Shown: positions 33,390 to 44,575, counted from the first letter of the stretch. The stretch is 64,000 nucleotides of DNA from Streptomyces sp. NBC_01232 (GCF_035989885.1 NZ_CP108518.1:1426001-1490000), one strand, 5' to 3'. Numbers and translations are program-made. The notes: a model not told the origin generated them from the letters alone.

Positions 33390-34067
33390 TCACCGCAGGT
33401 CGGCGCCCGTTCCGTGCAGGGCCCGCAGCCCCTGCAGGAGCAGGGACAGGCCGAATTCGAAGTGGGCCGCGTAGTCGGTGCCGGTGAGCGTGGGCAGTAC
33501 GGCCGCGAGCTGCGGGTACCGCTCCGGGTCGGCGGCCAGCCGCAGGCGCCGCGGATCCGCCGCCGCGTCACCCGGTGACGACTGGAGCGCGGCCTGCTCC
33601 TCCAGCGTGTGGCCGATGGTGAAGTGGACCACCGCCATGAGCGTGCGCGCCGCGCTCTCCCCGCCGAAGCCGCCCGTGCGCAGCACCCCGATCACCGCTT
33701 CGGCGAACCCGAGGGTGTGCGGCCCGGTCGCGTGCGTGCCCGCGTAGACCCGTGCGCCGTCCCGGCGGGCGAGCAGCGCCGTACGCATGGCCCGGGCGAG
33801 GGCGGCCAGCTGCTCGCTCCAGTCGCCGTCGGTCCGCGTCGCCGCAAGGCCCTCCAGCATGCGTTCCGCCATGGCTGTCAGCAGGTCGTCCTTGGTGGCG
33901 AAGTACCGGTACAGCGCCCCGGCCTGCACCTCCATCGCATCGGCCAGGCGGCGCATCGTCAGCGCGTCGAGGCCGACTTCGTCCAGCAGGTCCAGGGCCG
34001 TGCCGACCGTCCGGGTGCGGTCGAGGCGGGCCGGGCGGCCCCGGGCGGGGGTTGACGGGGAACTCAT
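33390..34067 (-). CDS. TetR-family repressor (class with TetR_C domain)
   Basis: 225-residue repressor. The helix-turn-helix segment [31 protein letters not shown] spans ~32-62 and the C-terminal domain ([31 protein letters not shown]) resembles that of tetracycline-repressor relatives (TetR_C). ATG 34067 follows GTGAGGGCC. It is divergent from an FAD monooxygenase related to tetracycline/rifampicin-inactivating enzymes, with a 34-bp perfect palindrome between them, so it should repress both genes until a small-molecule ligand binds. Confidence 0.92.
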   Translation of the reverse strand: MSSPSTPARGRPARLDRTRTVGTALDLLDEVGLDALTMRRLADAMEVQAGALYRYFATKDDLLTAMAERMLEGLAATRTDGDWSEQLAALARAMRTALLARRDGARVYAGTHATGPHTLGFAEAVIGVLRTGGFGGESAARTLMAVVHFTIGHTLEEQAALQSSPGDAAADPRRLRLAADPERYPQLAAVLPTLTGTDYAAHFEFGLSLLLQGLRALHGTGADLR

Positions 34068-34078
34068 GGCCCTCACTA

Positions 34079-34112
34079 TAGTGAACAGCGTTCACGTGAA
34101 CACTGTTCACTA
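34079..34112. promoter_or_regulatory. 34-bp perfect palindromic TetR operator
   Basis: Outer arms TAGTGAACAG / CTGTTCACTA and inner arms GTTCAC / GTGAAC form a gapless dyad, separated only by one base on each side that also differ symmetrically as C and A. It lies 12 bases from the repressor start and 20 from the monooxygenase start, and overlaps TATAGT-like sequence. Confidence 0.85.
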
Positions 34113-34131
34113 ATTGTGGGAGGCGTCATCG

Positions 34132-35655
34132 ATGGATACCGATGTGATCGTCGTGGGCGCGGGCCCGACCGGGCTGATGCTCGCCTGCGAGCTGGCCCTG
34201 GCGGGCGTGCGGACCCGGGTCTTCGAGCGGCGCGCCGAGCCCCAGCAGGACTCCCGGGCGCTGACCCTGCATCCGCGCACCCTGGAACTGATGGACCTGC
34301 GCGGGCTCGCCCCCCGCTTCCTCCGCCTCGGCCGGACCCTGTCCGGCTGGCACTTCGCCGCCCTCGACACCCCGCTGGACTTCGCCGCGCTCGACAGCCG
34401 CCACGCGCACACTCTCTTCCTGGCCCAGGCCCGCACCGAGGAGCTGCTGGCGGAGCGGGCACACGAACTGGGGGTGGAGATACACCGCGGGCACGCGCTC
34501 ACCGCCCTGCGGGCGGACGAGGACGTGGTCGAGGCGGAGGTTCGCGGTCCGGACGGGGCCCCGCGGACCCTTCGCGCCACGTACCTGGTGGGCTGCGACG
34601 GCGGGCGCAGCTTCGTACGGCGGGCCGCCGGAATCGACTTCCCGGGCACGGAAGAGACCCTGACCGGGGTACTCGGCGACTTCGCCGCGGTCGCGGCCGA
34701 TCCCGTGGCGCTCGCGGCCGCGCGCGACGCGGGCGTACTCGTCGTTCCGCTGGAGGGCAGCCTCACCCGTTTCGTGTACGTCGATCCGGAACGGATGCGG
34801 ACGCCGTCGTCGGTGCCGGTCACCCTGGAGGAGTTCCGTGCGGCGCTCGTCCGGATCTGCGGCTCTGACCTCGGGGTCGACGGACCCCGCTGGCTCTCGC
34901 GCTTCGGCAACGCCACCCGGCTGGCGGCCGCCTACCGCTCCGGCCGCGTACTGCTGGCCGGCGACGCCGCCCACATCCACTTCCCCGCTGCGGGTCAGGG
35001 CCTCAACACCGGGCTCCAGGACGCCATGAACCTCGGCTGGAAGCTGGCCGCAGAAGTACGCGGCTGGGCTCCGCCCCGTCTCCTCGACACCTACCACGCC
35101 GAGCGCCACCCCGTCGGCCGGTCCGTCACCGAGAACACCGAGGTGCAGACGCTGCTCGCGGAACTGCCGCTCGTGGCCCGGTACCGGCGGCCGGCTGCCG
35201 CGCTGCGCGGGCTCTTCGAGGACCTGCTGCGCATCCCCGAGGTCAACCGCCGGATCGCCGGCCAGGTCTCCGCGCTCGGCACGGCCTACCCGGCCACCGA
35301 CCCCGACGCCGATCCGCCGGCCGGCCGCAGGATGCCCGACATCGGTCTGAGCGCTGCCGGTTCGGAGGCGACACGGGTCTACGAGCTGTTGCACCGGGGC
35401 GGCTTCGTCCTGCTGCGTCTCGCCGGGGTGCGGGACCCGCACGTGGAGCCGTACGAGTCCCCCGCCCGTCATCCGTACCTCAGCTGCGTCAGCGCCCGCG
35501 CGGCCGAGGACCACCCGGAGCTCGACGGGGTGCGCGAGGTCCTGATCCGTCCCGACGGGCACGTCGCCTGGGCCACGCGCAGCGACGACGCCGGCCGGCG
35601 TGCCATCGACCGCGCCACGGCACTGACCGCCTGGATGTCACCCCCCGCGGCCTGA
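34132..35655 (+). CDS. FAD-dependent aromatic monooxygenase (class A)
   Basis: Flavoprotein hydroxylase of 507 residues, PheA/TetX-like group. The dinucleotide motif VVGAGPTGLMLACELA (6-21), the DG motif YLVGCDGGRSFVRR (~158-171) and the GD motif VLLAGDAAHIHFPAAGQGLNTG (within ~278-300) are all intact; the C-terminal thioredoxin-like domain typical of the rifampicin-monooxygenase/polyketide-hydroxylase group is present. ATG 34132 has GGGAGG nine bases upstream. The divergent repressor and palindromic operator point to inducible modification of a foreign aromatic compound, or a tailoring step. Confidence 0.93.
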   Translation: MDTDVIVVGAGPTGLMLACELALAGVRTRVFERRAEPQQDSRALTLHPRTLELMDLRGLAPRFLRLGRTLSGWHFAALDTPLDFAALDSRHAHTLFLAQARTEELLAERAHELGVEIHRGHALTALRADEDVVEAEVRGPDGAPRTLRATYLVGCDGGRSFVRRAAGIDFPGTEETLTGVLGDFAAVAADPVALAAARDAGVLVVPLEGSLTRFVYVDPERMRTPSSVPVTLEEFRAALVRICGSDLGVDGPRWLSRFGNATRLAAAYRSGRVLLAGDAAHIHFPAAGQGLNTGLQDAMNLGWKLAAEVRGWAPPRLLDTYHAERHPVGRSVTENTEVQTLLAELPLVARYRRPAAALRGLFEDLLRIPEVNRRIAGQVSALGTAYPATDPDADPPAGRRMPDIGLSAAGSEATRVYELLHRGGFVLLRLAGVRDPHVEPYESPARHPYLSCVSARAAEDHPELDGVREVLIRPDGHVAWATRSDDAGRRAIDRATALTAWMSPPAA

Positions 35656-35679
35656 CCCCGCACACGTCAGCGGTCCCTG

Positions 35680-35701
35680 CGCCACAGGGGCCCCTGTGGC
35701 G
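35680..35701. terminator. 22-bp perfect palindrome, probable bidirectional terminator
   Basis: A gapless palindrome (CGCCACAGGGG and its complement) between the convergent monooxygenase (stop 35655) and XRE gene (stop 35772). It can form a nine-pair stem with a four-base loop. Confidence 0.6.
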
Positions 35702-35771
35702 GTGGTCGAATGACGCGGCTCTCCGGACGACGGTAGGACAACTGCACGGCATACCAGCGCTCGTGCTCGGC

Positions 35772-38059
<2,288 letters not shown>

Positions 38060-38075
38060 TCCCCTGCCCGCCCCC

Positions 38076-38109
38076 GGCCCTTCCCGCCGAATCGACAGCG
38101 GGAAGGGCC
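38076..38109 (+). terminator. hairpin terminator of the serine hydrolase gene
   Basis: 12-bp arms GGCCCTTCCCGC / GCGGGAAGGGCC (38076-38087, 38098-38109) with a ten-base loop, 16 bases after the stop. Confidence 0.75.
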
Positions 38110-38330
38110 CCGTCGAGGCGGCGAGCGCCTGCCTCCGGGACGCCGCCGGCCTGCTCGGGCTCGAGCGGCCGCAGCTGAACGACCTGCGGGCGCGAGCCCG
38201 GTCCACGGCTCCCGAGCCCACGGACGTCGAGTACCGGCTCGAGGACGACAAGCGGCTCTTCCACGCGGCGACCGCCACCTACGCCCGGACCTTCCTCGGC
38301 GTGCCGACCTTCCGGCCGGAGTCCGGCTGA
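38106..38330 (+). pseudogene. possible 5'-truncated gene remnant
   Basis: An open stretch of 75 codons with nearly all third positions G or C (…YRLEDDKRLFHAATATYARTF…PTFRPESG then stop), which looks genuinely coding. No start codon or ribosome site precedes it; the upstream frame merges with the terminator hairpin and the hydrolase gene. The product is not recognised. It may be the end of a deleted gene, or simply GC-skewed DNA. Confidence 0.35.
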
Positions 38331-38591
38331 CCGCGGCGGCCCCGCCGCACACCCGCACGCACCGGCACGGTCACACCGGCGCACGGCCGCACGGCCGCAC
38401 AGCCACACCGGCAACTGACGATTCATCAGGTCAAGCGTCCCGGACTATTGACTCCGTCGACGGCAGTCGAGATTCTCGTCCCACCGTTTGTGCGGTCCAT
38501 GACAAGCCACGCCTGTGGCCGTGACGCGTCGTGCCCTCGAACGGATCCGGCTCCCCGACCGTGCCATCCGGCTGACCTTAAGACGTGAGTG
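38331..38591. other. intergenic region with short repeats
   Basis: Apart from a short run of GCACGGCC-type units near 38380-38400 no structure was recognised. The second half must hold the promoter of the discoidin-domain hydrolase at 38592; no clear -10/-35 pair is visible. Confidence 0.45.
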
Positions 38592-40658
38592 ATGACCATT
38601 TCTCGACAAACGCACCACAGGCGTAGGCCCCTGGCGGTCCTGTCATTGCTCCTCGCCGTGGTGGCCATGGTGCTCGGCCCCGTCCCCAGTTCCGCCGCCG
38701 ACCCCGGCTGGTGGAACCCGGTGGCGCGCCCGGCACCCGACTCCGACATCAACGTCACGGGCGAGCCCTTCAAGGGAACCGACGCCCAGGGACGGGTCCG
38801 GGGCTTCGTCGACGCGCACGACCACCTGATGTCCAACGAGGGCTTCGGCGGCCGCCTCATCTGCGGCAAGCCGTTCTCCGAGGCGGGGGTCGCCGACGCG
38901 CTCAAGGACTGCCCCGAGCACTACCCCGACGGCACGCTGGCCATCTTCGACTTCATCACCAAGGGCGGAGACGGCAAGCACGACCCGAACGGCTGGCCGA
39001 CCTTCAAGGACTGGCCCGCCCACGACTCGCTGACCCACCAGCAGAACTACTACGCCTGGGTCGAACGGGCCTGGCGCGGCGGCCAGCGCGTGCTCGTGAA
39101 CGACCTCGTCACCAACGGCGTCATCTGCTCGGTCTACTTCTTCAAGGACCGCGGCTGCGACGAGATGACCGCCATCCGGCTCGAGGCGCAGAAGACGTAC
39201 GACATGCAGGCCTACATCGACAAGATGTACGGCGGCCCCGGTAAGGGCTGGTTCCGGATCGTCACCGACTCCGCGCAGGCCCGCGACGTGATCCAGCAGG
39301 GCAAACTGGCCGTGATCCTCGGGGTCGAGACCTCCGAGCCCTTCGGCTGCAAGCAGATCCTGGACGTCGCGCAGTGCAGCAAGGCGGACATCGACCGCGG
39401 CCTGGACGAGCTGCACCGCCTCGGGGTGCGCAGCATGTTCCTGTGCCACAAGTTCGACAACGCCCTGTGCGGGGTGCGCTTCGACCAGGGCGCTCTCGGC
39501 ACCGCCATCAACGTGGGCCAGTTCCTGTCGACCGGGACCTTCTGGAAGACGGAGAAGTGCACCGGCCCGCAGCACGACAACCCCATCGGCCTGGCGGCGG
39601 CGCCCTCGGCGCAGAAGGAACTCCCCGCCGGCGTCACGGTCCCGAACTACGCCGCCGACGCCCAGTGCAATACGCGCGGGCTCACAGAACTCGGTGAGTA
39701 CGCGGTGCGCGGCATGATGAAACGCAAGATGATGCTCGAGGTCGACCACATGAGCGTGAAGGCCGCGGGACGCTCCTTCGACATCCTGGAGTCCGAGTCG
39801 TACCCGGGTGTGATCTCCTCGCACGGCTGGATGGACCTGGACTGGACCGAGCGGGTCTACAAGCTCGGCGGCTTCATCACCGCGTACATGAGCGGCGCCG
39901 AGGGCTTCAGCGCCGAGGCGAAGCGGACGGACGCGCTGCGCGACAAGTACAACGTCGGATACGGCTACGGCACCGACATGAACGGCGTCGGCGGCTGGCC
40001 CGGCCCGCGGGGGGCAGACACCCCGAACCCGGTGCGCTACCCCTTCCGCAGCACCGACGGCGGCTCCGTCATCGACAAGCAGACCACCGGTTCGCGCACA
40101 TGGGACCTCAACACCGACGGCGCCTCGCACTACGGGCTGGTCCCCGACTGGATCGAGGACATCCGCCTCGTCGGCGGCCAGGGCGTGGTGGACGACCTCT
40201 TCAAGGGTGCTGAGTCCTACCTGACCACCTGGGGGAACTCCGAGAAGCACAAGTCCGGGGTGAACCTCGCCGCGGGCTCCTCGGCCTCGGCGTCGAGCGC
40301 GGAGTGGTGGAACCCCTTCGTGAACTTCTCCGCGGGCCGCGCCGTGGACGGGGACGCGGGCTCCCGCTGGGCGAGCGAGTGGAACGACAGCCAGTGGCTG
40401 CGCATCGACCTCGGGTCCGCGAACCGGGTGGGGCGCATCACCCTCGACTGGGAGGCCGCGTACGCGAAGGCCTACCGCATCGAGGTCTCGACCGACGACA
40501 CGAACTGGCGGACCGTCTGGTCCACGACCGCGAGTGACGGCGGTCTGGACACGACCCGCTTCTCCGGGGTGTCGGCACGCTACGTCCGTATCCAGGGGCT
40601 CCAGCGCGCGACCCAGTGGGGGTACTCGCTCCACGAGGTCGGCGTCTACAGCAGCTGA
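38592..40658 (+). CDS. secreted metal-dependent hydrolase-like protein with C-terminal discoidin (F5/8 C) domain
   Basis: Large exported protein of 688 residues. Sec signal at 1-35 (RRRPLAVLSLLLAVVAMVLGP…SSA-A). The body looks like an amidohydrolase/membrane-dipeptidase-type TIM barrel: VDAHDHLMS (~74-82), LEVDHMS near 383, VISSHGW near 401 and YGTDMNG near 458 supply Asp/His metal ligands in the right order. Residues ~555-688 are an F5/8 type C (CBM32-like) module (INLDLG-type strand WLRIDLGSANRVGRITLDWE), likely binding surface carbohydrate. ATG 38592 or GTG 38589 start. A long perfect hairpin follows. The substrate is unknown. Confidence 0.82.
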   Translation: MTISRQTHHRRRPLAVLSLLLAVVAMVLGPVPSSAADPGWWNPVARPAPDSDINVTGEPFKGTDAQGRVRGFVDAHDHLMSNEGFGGRLICGKPFSEAGVADALKDCPEHYPDGTLAIFDFITKGGDGKHDPNGWPTFKDWPAHDSLTHQQNYYAWVERAWRGGQRVLVNDLVTNGVICSVYFFKDRGCDEMTAIRLEAQKTYDMQAYIDKMYGGPGKGWFRIVTDSAQARDVIQQGKLAVILGVETSEPFGCKQILDVAQCSKADIDRGLDELHRLGVRSMFLCHKFDNALCGVRFDQGALGTAINVGQFLSTGTFWKTEKCTGPQHDNPIGLAAAPSAQKELPAGVTVPNYAADAQCNTRGLTELGEYAVRGMMKRKMMLEVDHMSVKAAGRSFDILESESYPGVISSHGWMDLDWTERVYKLGGFITAYMSGAEGFSAEAKRTDALRDKYNVGYGYGTDMNGVGGWPGPRGADTPNPVRYPFRSTDGGSVIDKQTTGSRTWDLNTDGASHYGLVPDWIEDIRLVGGQGVVDDLFKGAESYLTTWGNSEKHKSGVNLAAGSSASASSAEWWNPFVNFSAGRAVDGDAGSRWASEWNDSQWLRIDLGSANRVGRITLDWEAAYAKAYRIEVSTDDTNWRTVWSTTASDGGLDTTRFSGVSARYVRIQGLQRATQWGYSLHEVGVYSS

Positions 40659-40680
40659 TACCGCTGAGCGGAAGTCCACG

Positions 40681-40722
40681 GGCCGGGGCCGGCCGGATCT
40701 GCTGATCCGGCCGGCCCCGGCC
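40681..40722 (+). terminator. 19-bp perfect hairpin terminator
   Basis: Arms 40681-40699 and 40704-40722 pair without mismatch around a TGCT loop, 22 bases past the stop of the secreted hydrolase. No U-run. Confidence 0.85.
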
Positions 40723-40740
40723 GCCTTCCCGGGCCACCTC

Positions 40741-40785
40741 ACCACGCACCACGCACCACGCATCACCGCACACCGCACACCGCAC
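40741..40785. repeat. two adjacent 7-bp triple repeats upstream of a TetR gene
   Basis: ACCACGC three times (40741-40761) then, after three bases, ACCGCAC three times (40765-40785), 24 bases before the TetR start at 40809. Repeats in a promoter may bind a regulator or change by slippage. Confidence 0.7.
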
Positions 40786-40808
40786 AGCACGAACCGAAGG
40801 GAACGCCC

Positions 40809-41414
40809 ATGGCACGGATGCCGTCGGCCGAGCGACGCCGGCAGCTGACCGAGGCCGCGATCCGCGCCATGACCCGCGACGGTGTCGCCGGGACGACGAC
40901 CAGGTCGATCTCCGCCGAGGCGGGCGTGTCCCTGAGCGTCTTCCACTACTGCTTCGACTCCAAGCAGGCCCTGCTCGAATCCGTCATCGCGGCGATCACC
41001 GATCACAGCGTCACGCTGGTGCTGGAGGCGATCCAGCCGAAGGCCACCCTCAGGGAGACCGTCCGGGCGGGCTTCCAAGCGTACTGGGACCATGTGTCCG
41101 CGCACCCGGGCGAACACATGCTCACCTACGAACTCACCCAGTACGCCCTGCGCCGCCCGGGCTTCGAGCACCTGGCACGACGGCAGTACGAGCGGTACTG
41201 CGACACCTACACCGAGCTGATCGAACAGCTCCGGGACCACATGGCCTTCGAACTCCGCGTGCCCGTGCGCGTGCTGGCCCGCTATCTGGCCGCCATGACC
41301 GACGGACTGACGCTGAACCACCTCGTCCTCGGGGACGACAGGATCGCGGCAGACATCATCGACATGATCACCGACCACGTCGCCGGCCTCGTCGCCGGGG
41401 ATGGCACTGCGTAG
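40809..41414 (+). CDS. TetR-family transcriptional regulator
   Basis: 201-residue repressor-type protein. HTH: GTTTRSISAEAGVSLSVFHYCFDSKQALLESVI within ~29-62; the ligand domain is all-helical and similar in length to BetI/KstR-like members. The start ATG 40809 follows AAGGGAACGCCC. Seven-base triple repeats lie directly upstream. It is convergent with an aromatic monooxygenase at 41524, across a region with two competing hairpins. The target is unknown; the aromatic-type genes that follow are candidates. Confidence 0.9.
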   Translation: MARMPSAERRRQLTEAAIRAMTRDGVAGTTTRSISAEAGVSLSVFHYCFDSKQALLESVIAAITDHSVTLVLEAIQPKATLRETVRAGFQAYWDHVSAHPGEHMLTYELTQYALRRPGFEHLARRQYERYCDTYTELIEQLRDHMAFELRVPVRVLARYLAAMTDGLTLNHLVLGDDRIAADIIDMITDHVAGLVAGDGTA

Positions 41415-41432
41415 TCCGGAGCGCGCTTCCCC

Positions 41433-41518
41433 GGCGCCGCCGCGTGGATCTCCCCGCGCGTGCACGGCCGGAGGGCGCCGCCGCGTGGGGAGATCCACGC
41501 GGCGGCGCCCTCCGGCCG
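41433..41518. terminator. two mutually exclusive hairpins between convergent genes
   Basis: Hairpin 1 pairs 41433-41455 with 41487-41509 (23 bp, perfect). Hairpin 2 pairs 41465-41485 with 41498-41518 (21 bp, perfect). Both need bases 41498-41509, so only one can form at a time. They probably terminate the TetR gene on one strand and the monooxygenase gene on the other. Confidence 0.75.
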
Positions 41519-41523
41519 TTGCG

Positions 41524-43248
41524 TCAGGCCCGGTCCAGCAGGGTGGTCAGGACCTCGTGGAGCACCGCCCCGGGGTCCGCCACCGCCTGCGGTGAGCGCC
41601 AGGCCACGAAGCCGTCCGGGCGGACGAGGATCGCGCCCTCCGGGGTCGTGCCGTGCACCTCGGTCCAGTCGGCGCCGTTCGCGGGGATCAGGTCGGCCTC
41701 CGGCCCGGCGCCGATCGCGTACGCGGCCAGGGGCACGCCCAGTTGTTCCGCGACGGACCGTGCCGCGGCCCGCCACGGGGTGCCCTCGGAGCTGAGCAGG
41801 ACGAAGGAGCGCTCGTAGAGGTCCACGGTGGAGATCGGTTCCGGCTCCCCCGGCCCGCAGAGCCACATGTGCGGTGCGCGGCTGCCCGGGTCGCCGCAGA
41901 GCCGCATCCGTTCGGGTACGGCGGGCTGCTCCGGGTCGGTACCCAGGACCGCGCCCCGGGCGTAGCGGTAGCCCATGGCCACGGAGAGGACCCCGCCCTG
42001 CCGGCCGGCGCCGCCGCGCGGGGCGGCCTCGGCGGCCCCTGCCTCGGACGGGGCCTCGGGCTCGGACAGCGGCAGCGGCGCCGGAATCGCCTCGGGAATG
42101 ATTTCCGGGTCCGGCTCGTATCCCGGGTGGCTGTGCTCCGCAGAACGGGCCGAGGCGCGCTCGCTCGTCGCCCGGGCCACCGGAAGCCGCTCGGCTTCGT
42201 AGGTCTGCAGCAGCCCCGGCCCGGCCGTGCCGTCCAGCACCGCGGCGAGCTTCCATGCGAGGTTGTGGGCGTCCTGGATGCCGGTGTTCGAGCCGAACGC
42301 CCCGGTCGGGGACATCTCGTGGGCGGAGTCGCCGGCCAGGAAGACCCGGCCGGCCGCGTACTTCTCCGCGACGCGCTCGGCGGCGTGCCACGGGGCCTTC
42401 CCGGTGATCTCGACGTCCAGGTCGGGAGAGCCGACGGCCCGGCGGATGTGCTCGATGCATCGCTCGTCGGTGAAGTCCTCCAGCGTCTCGCCCCGGTCGG
42501 GGTGCCAGGGCGCGTGGAAGACCCACCGCTCGCTGTTGTCGACCGGCAGCAGGGCCCCGTCGGCGTCGGGCTTGGTCAGGTAGCACACGATGAAGCGCCG
42601 GTCGCCGACCACGTGGGCCAGCATCCGGGACCGGAACGTGATGCTCACGTTGTGGAACAGGTCGCCGGAGCCGCTCTGGCCGATCCGGAGCTCCTCGCGC
42701 ACGGGGCTGCGCGGCCCGTCGGCCGCGACGAGATAGTCCGCGCGCACCGTGCTGTGCTCCCCGGTGTCCCGGTTCTTCACGATCGCGGTGACCCCGCCCG
42801 GGTCCTGGGCGAAGGAGAGGAGTTCGGTGGAGAAGCGCAGGTCGGCCCCGAGGGAGGGGGTCACGGACATCAGGACCGGCTCGATGTCGTTCTGGCTGCA
42901 CAGGCACCATGACGACGGGCTGAAGCGCGCGAGCGCCCCGCCCGGGTCGATTTCCTCGAAGAGCCACTCCTGATCGTCACCGGTCAGCGAGCCGCCCTGC
43001 AGGATGCCGTGGTTGTCCGCCAGGACCGCGGCGGCCTCTCGGATCCGGTCCTCGACACGGGCGACCCGGAAGAGCTCCATCGTCCGTACGTTGATACCGC
43101 GTCCGCGTGGGTGCATCGAGGTACCCGCGTGCTTCTCGACCACCATGTGTCTGATGCCATGCCGGCCGAGGAAGAGCGAGGTGCACAGACCCACCAGCGA
43201 GCCGCCCACGATGAGGACCGGGACGTGGTGGTCGACGTTTTCCTTCAT
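41524..43248 (-). CDS. FAD-dependent monooxygenase, aromatic polyketide hydroxylase type
   Basis: Class A flavoprotein of 574 residues. VLIVGGSLVGLCTSLFLGRHG (within 11-31) binds ADP; the DG motif is YLVAADGPRSPVRE and the GD motif VFLAGDSAHEMSPTGAFGSNTGIQDAHNLAWKL, as in tetracenomycin/mithramycin-type hydroxylases. A Glu/Ala-rich insert lies at ~400-430 before the C-terminal thioredoxin-like domain. ATG 43248 has GGAAGAG upstream; the open frame continues unnaturally to 44811 through the divergent genes. It is divergent from a SchA/CurD fusion and an acyl carrier protein, so a type II polyketide tailoring role is likely. Confidence 0.93.
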   Translation of the reverse strand: MKENVDHHVPVLIVGGSLVGLCTSLFLGRHGIRHMVVEKHAGTSMHPRGRGINVRTMELFRVARVEDRIREAAAVLADNHGILQGGSLTGDDQEWLFEEIDPGGALARFSPSSWCLCSQNDIEPVLMSVTPSLGADLRFSTELLSFAQDPGGVTAIVKNRDTGEHSTVRADYLVAADGPRSPVREELRIGQSGSGDLFHNVSITFRSRMLAHVVGDRRFIVCYLTKPDADGALLPVDNSERWVFHAPWHPDRGETLEDFTDERCIEHIRRAVGSPDLDVEITGKAPWHAAERVAEKYAAGRVFLAGDSAHEMSPTGAFGSNTGIQDAHNLAWKLAAVLDGTAGPGLLQTYEAERLPVARATSERASARSAEHSHPGYEPDPEIIPEAIPAPLPLSEPEAPSEAGAAEAAPRGGAGRQGGVLSVAMGYRYARGAVLGTDPEQPAVPERMRLCGDPGSRAPHMWLCGPGEPEPISTVDLYERSFVLLSSEGTPWRAAARSVAEQLGVPLAAYAIGAGPEADLIPANGADWTEVHGTTPEGAILVRPDGFVAWRSPQAVADPGAVLHEVLTTLLDRA

Positions 43249-43395
43249 GGCTCTTCCATGCCCTGTACGAGGCCGTTTCCCTCGCCCGTTCACCCGCTTG
43301 GTTCTCCCCTCTCGCGCCGCACGGCTCAAGCGACAACGATCGGGTCGGGTGGCGCCGCCCCGTGGCGACCGTGTGGTCTCGAAGGAGTGTGAACG

Positions 43396-44562
43396 ATGAC
43401 AACCTTGTCGGAACGGATATCCCAGTCCGCCTTCGACGGCTCGAGGCTTCGGGTCGTGCTGCTGCTGGATCTGTACGACGGTGCGCAGAATCAGTTCCTG
43501 GAGGTGTACGAACATCTCCGCAAGCAGGTGTCCTCCGTCCCCGGACACATCAGCGACGAGTTGTGCCAGTCGATCGAGAATCCGTCGCAGTGGCTCATCA
43601 CCAGTGAATGGGAGAGCGCACCGCGGTTCTTGGCCTGGGTCAACAGCGAGGAGCACGTCGCCTCGGTGCAGCCGCTCCACGGCTGCGTACGGGACACCCG
43701 CTCGCTGCGTTTCAGTGTGCTGCGGGAGACCGGCAAGGGTCCGGGTCCCGCCCCCTCCTTCTCCGGCCCGTTCTCGGCCGCCACCTCCCCGGACGCCGCG
43801 GGCCAGGCCCGGGGCAGTCTTCAGGTGGCTCCGCGGCGCGGGGACGGCGTGGTCCGCCACGCGCTCACCTTCACCGTGAAACCGGGCAGCGAGCCGGTGG
43901 TGGCGGAGCTGCTGGCCGGGTACGCGTCCCCGCAGGCCCAGGTCGACGAGGGCACCCGGCTGCGCCGCACCTCGCTGTTCATGCACGGCAACCGTGTCGT
44001 CCGGGCGGTCGAGGTCGAGGGCGACCTCCTCGCGGCCCTGCGCCACGTGGCCCGGCAGCCCGAGGTGCGGGCCCTGGAGGAGGCCATCAACCCGTATCTG
44101 GAGCAGGACCGGGACCTCAGCGATCCCGGATCGGCCCGGGTGTTCTTCACCCGGGCGGCCCTCCCGGCGGTGCACCACGTGGCGGCGGGCGGCCGCGAGA
44201 GCCCCGACGTCCGGCGGCACGCGCTCTTCTACCCCGCGAAGGACGGGTGCGGCATGGCGCTCGCCCGGCTGCTCGCCGGGCAGGACGAGGCGGCCGTGGA
44301 CGACCCGACGAGCCCCATCGAGGGCAGCACCGTCTTCCAGCGCGACGACATCGTCGTCCGGCTCCTCGATCTGCGCGGCCCGCTCGACGCGCGGCCCGCG
44401 CTGGCCCTCGGCGTCGAGGGCGGCCACAAGGCGGCCGTGCTCGCCCGGCTGCTCGACAGCGCCAAGGACGGCGTCCCCACCACCGACCAGGAGATCGCAC
44501 GCTTCCTCGCGCGCTCTGAAATGCGCCTGATCACCGACCGGCGAACGCCGGCCCAAGCCTGA
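43396..44562 (+). CDS. antibiotic-biosynthesis-monooxygenase / double SchA-CurD fusion protein
   Basis: 388-residue protein. Residues ~15-115 are a ferredoxin-like ABM domain (VVLLLDLYDGAQNQFLEVYEHLR; SEWESAPRFLAWVNSEEH), the fold of cofactor-free anthrone oxygenases. Two copies of the SchA/CurD domain follow (RHALTFTVKPGSEPVVAELLAGY at ~153-175 and RRHALFYPAKDGCGMALARLLAG at ~273-295); this domain occurs in spore-pigment type II polyketide clusters (curamycin, whiE-like). The linker ~115-150 is Pro/Gly/Ser-rich. It is followed by an acyl carrier protein after 13 bases. Presumably oxygenates an aromatic polyketide, though no ketosynthase is near. Confidence 0.85.
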   Translation: MTTLSERISQSAFDGSRLRVVLLLDLYDGAQNQFLEVYEHLRKQVSSVPGHISDELCQSIENPSQWLITSEWESAPRFLAWVNSEEHVASVQPLHGCVRDTRSLRFSVLRETGKGPGPAPSFSGPFSAATSPDAAGQARGSLQVAPRRGDGVVRHALTFTVKPGSEPVVAELLAGYASPQAQVDEGTRLRRTSLFMHGNRVVRAVEVEGDLLAALRHVARQPEVRALEEAINPYLEQDRDLSDPGSARVFFTRAALPAVHHVAAGGRESPDVRRHALFYPAKDGCGMALARLLAGQDEAAVDDPTSPIEGSTVFQRDDIVVRLLDLRGPLDARPALALGVEGGHKAAVLARLLDSAKDGVPTTDQEIARFLARSEMRLITDRRTPAQA

Positions 44563-44575
44563 GGAGTTGTCCGAC

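Noticed and set aside
38643..41498. 951-codon open frame on the minus strand
   Set aside because: It lies opposite the secreted hydrolase and TetR genes, whose protein motifs are clear; the frame has no recognisable domain.
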